Part shown: in pieces, positions 59,251 to 64,000 of the stretch | Layout: each line of letters begins with the position of its first letter | How positions within the stretch are numbered: position 1 is the stretch's first letter | Origin: Anarhynchus alexandrinus | Lineage: Eukaryota > Chordata > Aves > Charadriiformes > Charadriidae | Reading direction: 5' to 3' | Length of the DNA: 64,000 nucleotides | Assembly (NCBI GenBank): GCA_008711295.1 | Contig: VUYV01000046.1 | Coordinates: 1,179,904 to 1,243,903 of the forward strand | Translations under genes and position numbers: made by a program | Notes under the pieces: model-generated | Database searches by the model: none | Told to the model about the DNA's origin: nothing | Seen by the model: only the letters and a program-made list of their open reading frames with translations

Positions 59251-62200
59251 GAAAAAAAAAGAAAAATAATTTTAAAAGGCCCATTTATCAATATTTTACT
59301 TTGGACTTTACTGGGAAGCAATGCACCTGACATGTTCTCGTAAGTATAGTCTTAGGTTGATTTTGGTCTCTGCCATTTATTTGTTTGGAGTTGGAACAAT
59401 CACTTAATGGTTTGTTCCTTGGTTTATGTCTTTAGACATAAAGGTCTACAGGGGAGATGATCCTGCACTACTGTGCTTCACATATATCATCATAATTTAA
59501 AATCACTGAACAGTTTTAAGTAGGGATGGTCATAACTAGTGCATGTTAAATGCCCTTCAACATTGTGTAAAGGTGCACATCAAGTGATTAAATTTGAGGA
59601 CAGTGTTGCTTCTACTAGAATAACTTTCTGTTTTGGGACAAAATTTCTATTTCAGCGTCAAGTACAGTGGCAGAAAGAAGCAAGGAAAAGAGGCTGTTTC
59701 TGGTATTATGGGCTGCTGACCTCTTGGGGTTTTGCAGCAGAGGCCCAGAAATGAACTGTCAGTTGAGTTGATAAGGTGACGAGATTATCCTGTTTGAAGA
59801 TGCTTTGACCCATGAATATACATAGTGTTCCCTTACAAGGGTTAACCATGAAGTGAGAAGGTATGTAATATGCTCCTTGGGTGGAGTAGGCTAAAAGCAG
59901 CTGAGATAAATTTTTGGTTGGTTTTTTTTTTGTTGTTTTTTTTTCTAATGTGTTGAAAAACAGATGAGATCCATGTTCTTTGTTCCATTAGTGCACAGAA
60001 GTTATAAATGCTTTAGCTTTGGGGGAGTTCCTAAGGAAATACAGTTATTGTTTTGGCTTTTTCATGGGTTTTAAATCATCAGTTCAAATCACAGGTCCTT
60101 GCTTACAAATCAAGGTCCCACATGTGAAGCAGAATTGTAATTTCTTGGATATTACTCTTATTTTTGTTCACATTTTTACAAAGCACTCTAGTCTCAGGGA
60201 AGGGTATTATTAATACTTTAGGGTTTTAATTTTTTAGTACTGTGTGGCTTCCAGAATAAGTGCAAACTCTTTCCTGGGAAAGCCTGTTCTGAGTTTATAG
60301 TAAAAAGGAATTTAAAGGTTGCAGATGTTCCAGCTTTGGAAGCAGGCCAGACTAGAGCTGCAAACTTGATTTTATACCCTATAAGGGTAAAGAGATTGGA
60401 GTTTTTACCAAGAATACTTTACTAACAGTCTGGGCTTCACTTCGGAGAAAGTTGCCAATTAAAAAACTCCCTCCGATACTTATTTATGTATTTTGCTTCT
60501 AAAGGGCAGAACTCCCGGGCCCAAGTCATGTTCCTGGTGAAGTTAAGAGGATCTGCCCTTCATCAGCATGTGACACTGTGGTTGGGACAAGGTTTTCATT
60601 CTGCCTGTGTGTCACTAAGCACCCAGGAGCCCAGCTCTGAAGGTCTGACTCGATGTCTACCTCAGACAAGAGTAAATGGAGATCTTCCCTGAGGAATGGC
60701 TGACTATTCCATACGGGAATCCTTAGGATATAAAGTGATTTATAGAAAACAAAGGGAATTTGATTCCTCATAAAGTGCTGACACGCAATTCCCATTGGCT
60801 TACCCAGGGAGAATTATCCCTTCTTGTCTGATCTTGTAAAAGCAATGTCTCCAGATCCTGAAAAACCCCGCTTTGTGCCACTGGCAAGCTGGGGGGTGAT
60901 TGCCAAATTCCTTTTGCTGGTTGAGAGGGAATGGTTTGGTGCAAAGGAATATTCATTAAAACGCGTGATGCAAACCTGAGTGGCGTTTCAGAAAACTGAA
61001 AAACATTTGGAAAATGGGTACAGATATGGAAAATTGCTATTGGCCTTATGCTTCATAGATGTTTTGTGAAGAAGCTTTCAAAAGACTTTGTACTGTTTTC
61101 CATCCCTCTGTTGGAAAATTCAAGTTTTGTTAAATGCCAGGTTTCTTGGGACCAAGGCAGAAGACTTAAAAGGGTGTGTTGCTCGTTTTTTGTTCCCTCT
61201 CGCTTCCACAGTACCAGAAGATGAAGCTCTTTGCTTTCCTTCTGAAGTGTCTGGTGTAGAGGGAGTGTTGGACTAGGTGAGTCTTGTGTGCAATTCAGCA
61301 TAGTGATTGTCACAAACATAAACTACCATGAAGTTACATCACTGATCTATACGAATAGCTTCTGCCAAAGCACTGTGTACTTATGATGCTTTAAAAAAAG
61401 CACAGTGCCCTTAACATGTGTGGTTAAACTTATCGCTATTGGCTACTCCTGTCACAGCAGGTAGGAAGAAGAAGCAAGTATGATTCCTTCTACTCTAAGT
61501 CATTGGAATGTAGTGGATCTGGGTCTTAGCTGTCAGCAACTGAAGGTTACAGCCCTTGGTAAGGAATCCAAGAAAGGATGACATATCACAGCATCAATAT
61601 TGCTTACCAAACCTGTCCAATATTTTGAGCCTTCTAGATTCCTCTAGTGACTGATGTACATGTCATTTTGGTGGTCACAGAGAGTTTTGACAATAGAAAT
61701 CCCTATTCATGTACCGAAACGATAGATTCCTTTAGACAGAGGATGTAAAACTAAGAGAGATTTTGGGTTTCTGGGGGGGTGATTATTACATTTTCCCATC
61801 TCGACAGAAGAGATTTTAAGGAACGAGCTGAAAGCTCCAGTTGAGGTGTTTTTGTCTGGATAATGATAGGTTCAAATCTACCTTGCAGCCTAGAGCCCCT
61901 TTTCATTTTTCTTGAACTGAACTGCTATCAGGACAGAAGAGTATAAGTACCCTTGTGGCTGGTATCCCCAGTGGAGACTGTCTTGAGCAACCTGCCTTTG
62001 TCAAAGTTGTGAATTTAGTCCACCTTTGAGAGAGCATCGAGCAGTTCCCAAGAGAGAACTCAGGCAAAGAAGGGCAAGAAGTGTGGATCAGGGTACTTAG
62101 CCAACTCCTCTCCATGGAGTCATGAGCACACGTGCTCAAAAGGATGGATAATGAGACAGTTTTGTGAGAATATGCTGAAAGTTATTTTGAATAGAAAAAA

Positions 62201-63594
62201 ATTACCCCAAATCCCTTCTGTTACTGTGCCCATAGTTGAAAGAGTTTCTGGCCACCAGATTCTCAGATAAGGAAGTTTGAGGTCTAGTTGGAACCTCAGT
62301 TCTTTAGGGTGATTTTCTCCTACGTAAGTACAAACTGTCCAAAGTCGATGTTTGAAGTGTTTGACGTCTGAAACCTCTGCTTTCGCTTGATATTTGGAAC
62401 TGCCTTTGAGCAAAGGTAACGTGTTCCCATTTAAATGTATAGATGTAGATATGTAAGTTCTTAATTTACAAGGTAAATTCACTCTGCAGTTATGATTGCT
62501 TTAAATCTATCTGCTAAATTATTTACTTGCTTTCAAACTGTTCTTTAGAGAGATTATTTTTGGATTTTTGAGAGAATGATGACCGGATTTATCACTGTGT
62601 TCTCTGTAGCAACATCAATTATTCCAATAAAGGCCAAATAAAAAGAGCTATTTACTTGTTTTCGCAGACAAAGACTTGCTGGGACTTTCAAGTACTTCAG
62701 ATGTCTGTATCACAGCAAGCCTCTGTAGCACAATGAATTCTCATGCTGCCTTCACATGGGTTCCCGCACTATTCAGTAGAGAGGTCCACGAAAAGGCACG
62801 TGGTGATGCCCTAGTGACTGGCTCGTTAGCGTGCTTTTTGTAGGCTGTTTCCCCGAATAATGCAGTTCAATGCAATGGAAGTTAAAATAGGAGTCAACAG
62901 CGTTGAAAATGGTTTTGGTATTTCCCTGAGTGAGTGTTGCTTTAGCAGGAGGGTGTCTTTGGTCTGCTGGACTAAAATAAATTTGTTGCTGTTGAATGTG
63001 AATAACTGGGAAGCTCCCTGCTGTTTATTTTGCAACAACAAAGATTGTTGTTGTCTTTCTGTTGGAGTTTATAGTAGCCTTCTACAGAACAGAGAGGCAC
63101 GAAGTAAACTATTTTTAAAGGAGGGAGAAATCTCCATTTCTGCTGATACAAGGCAGTTCTGTTCTGCATGAAAAGGGAACAGAAGCCTCGGTCTGTGCAT
63201 GTGCCAAGTGGCTACTTAAGCCTTAAGCGTAAGACAGGATCACGTCGCTGATGCACTCAGGCTCTGCTAAGTTATCACTTTTGATCTGTTTATTGCATAG
63301 CTGATCGCTTGGCATCGAAGTTACACAAGTGAAATTTCTCCGATGTCCTTTTTTAAAACTAGGAGGAGAATGAGAATTAACATGGGGTTTGTTTAGATTT
63401 GTTTTTTCCTAAGAAGCTTCATTTTCATTAAGTCTGTCTCGCTTGTACTCTGACCGTGATTTCCCTTAGCCTAAAACAAGGGAAATGATCTCCCCGATTT
63501 AATATTAGCCTTTGATTAAAATTGTGTAACTCACGCTGAGAGTAGTAGCATGTTTTACAGGTTTTTTTCCTTATCTGTACCACTCAAAGGGCTC
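59251..63594. other. Unique non-coding stretch, 4.3 kb
   Basis: No gene or element recognised. T/G-rich simple DNA occurs near 59917-59945. The frame 62120-62482 (120 codons, minus) has no family resemblance. Confidence 0.5.
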
Positions 63595-63710
63595 CATGCA
63601 GAGGCAGGTGGTATTAACACCGTTTTATAGATAAGAAATTGAAACAGAGAGAAGGAAATGCCCTTCCTAAGATTTCACTCAGTTGACCAGTCTGGTGCCC
63701 TCTGTGACAA
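63595..63710 (-). mobile_element. Ancient MIR-like SINE remnant
   Basis: GGTATTAACACCGTTTTATA, GATAAGAAATTGAAACAGAG and AGAAGGAAATGCCCTTCCTA, then AGATTTCACTCAGTTGACC, matches the reverse complement of a MIR-type 3' half (TATTATCCCCATTTTACAGA, GATGAGGAAACTGAGGCACA, TTGCCCAAGGTCACACAGC). The region containing the RNA polymerase III promoter boxes is not preserved. Confidence 0.65.
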
Positions 63711-64000
63711 CGTAATGCCGTTTATCTGTAAATAACTCAGCTGAATGCCAGGGAATCAGATTATTTCATGCTTCAGCTCTGAATGGTGATTTAGCTGTAT
63801 GCTAACTTCATCTTGCTTTGCAGAAAGCGTGAGCTGTGACGTGCTAGTGGTCCTAATGCTGGTGAAAGAACAACATAGGTACTTCATTTGGAGCTCTTTT
63901 ATTTTTTTTTTTTAACCCGTGATTGCAACAGAAAACCACATCATTCTAGAAAAATCACACTGAACTGTAGCAGATGGGAATGATGAGCTGCTAAAATGTC
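63711..64000. other. Window end; candidate small exon only
   Basis: No established feature. One exon-like interval at 63824-63878 is discussed among the findings. A T12-type run lies near 63902-63914. Confidence 0.35.

Noticed and set aside
1..64000. tRNA, rRNA or CRISPR arrays
   Set aside because: No intact tRNA B-box context, no rRNA-like sequence, and no regularly spaced direct repeats were seen. The recurring motifs are CR1 copies.

Overview
The window looks like nuclear DNA of a bird, probably a neoavian species. The main evidence is at least nine clear 5'-truncated CR1 non-LTR retrotransposon copies in both orientations. Most of them end in the avian CR1 3' terminus of reiterated ATTCTATG/ATTCTGTG octamers. 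There are also several short or old CR1 tails and one partial LTR of a type I recall as dispersed in bird genomes. Base composition is moderately AT-rich. No protein-coding host gene can be supported: apart from CR1 remnants, every open frame is short, many start at GTG or TTG, and none resembles a family I recognise. The window is best read as intergenic DNA or part of a very large intron.

Layout. 1-5580 is unique sequence. 5581-16418 holds a minus CR1, a short CR1 tail (7160), a head-to-head CR1 pair (14083-14688) and an older-type CR1 (15965). 16419-26749 holds old CR1 fragments (19711, 20472, 25718), an internally deleted CR1 that keeps a C-terminal part of ORF2 (22784), a T23 tract, and two plus-strand CR1 tails (24851, 26435). 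26750-33123 is the longest stretch in which I found no mobile element. It contains two local CpG clusters (29717-29869 and 31211-31502), an AT-rich block that looks like conserved non-coding DNA (29940-30950), and a 42-codon ORF in strong Kozak context just 3' of the second cluster. 33124-51174 holds four more CR1 copies. 51175-64000 holds an old repeat (53010-53560), the partial LTR (53802) and two MIR-like SINE remnants (59093, 63595). A sequence resembling an mRNA 3' end lies at 55580-55994.

No genes work together here. The only coding machinery is decayed CR1 ORF2 sequence, which in intact elements specifies an endonuclease and reverse transcriptase. All copies are truncated and inactive in cis. 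Three items seem most worth checking. The first is the candidate orphan promoter/first exon near 31.2-31.7 kb with its flanking AT-rich block. The second is the pair of apparently related fragments of an old amniote repeat at 45.6 and 53.0-53.6 kb. The third is the internally deleted CR1 at 22.8 kb. Repeat-family assignments for the older fragments rest on memory of consensus patterns, not on a search.
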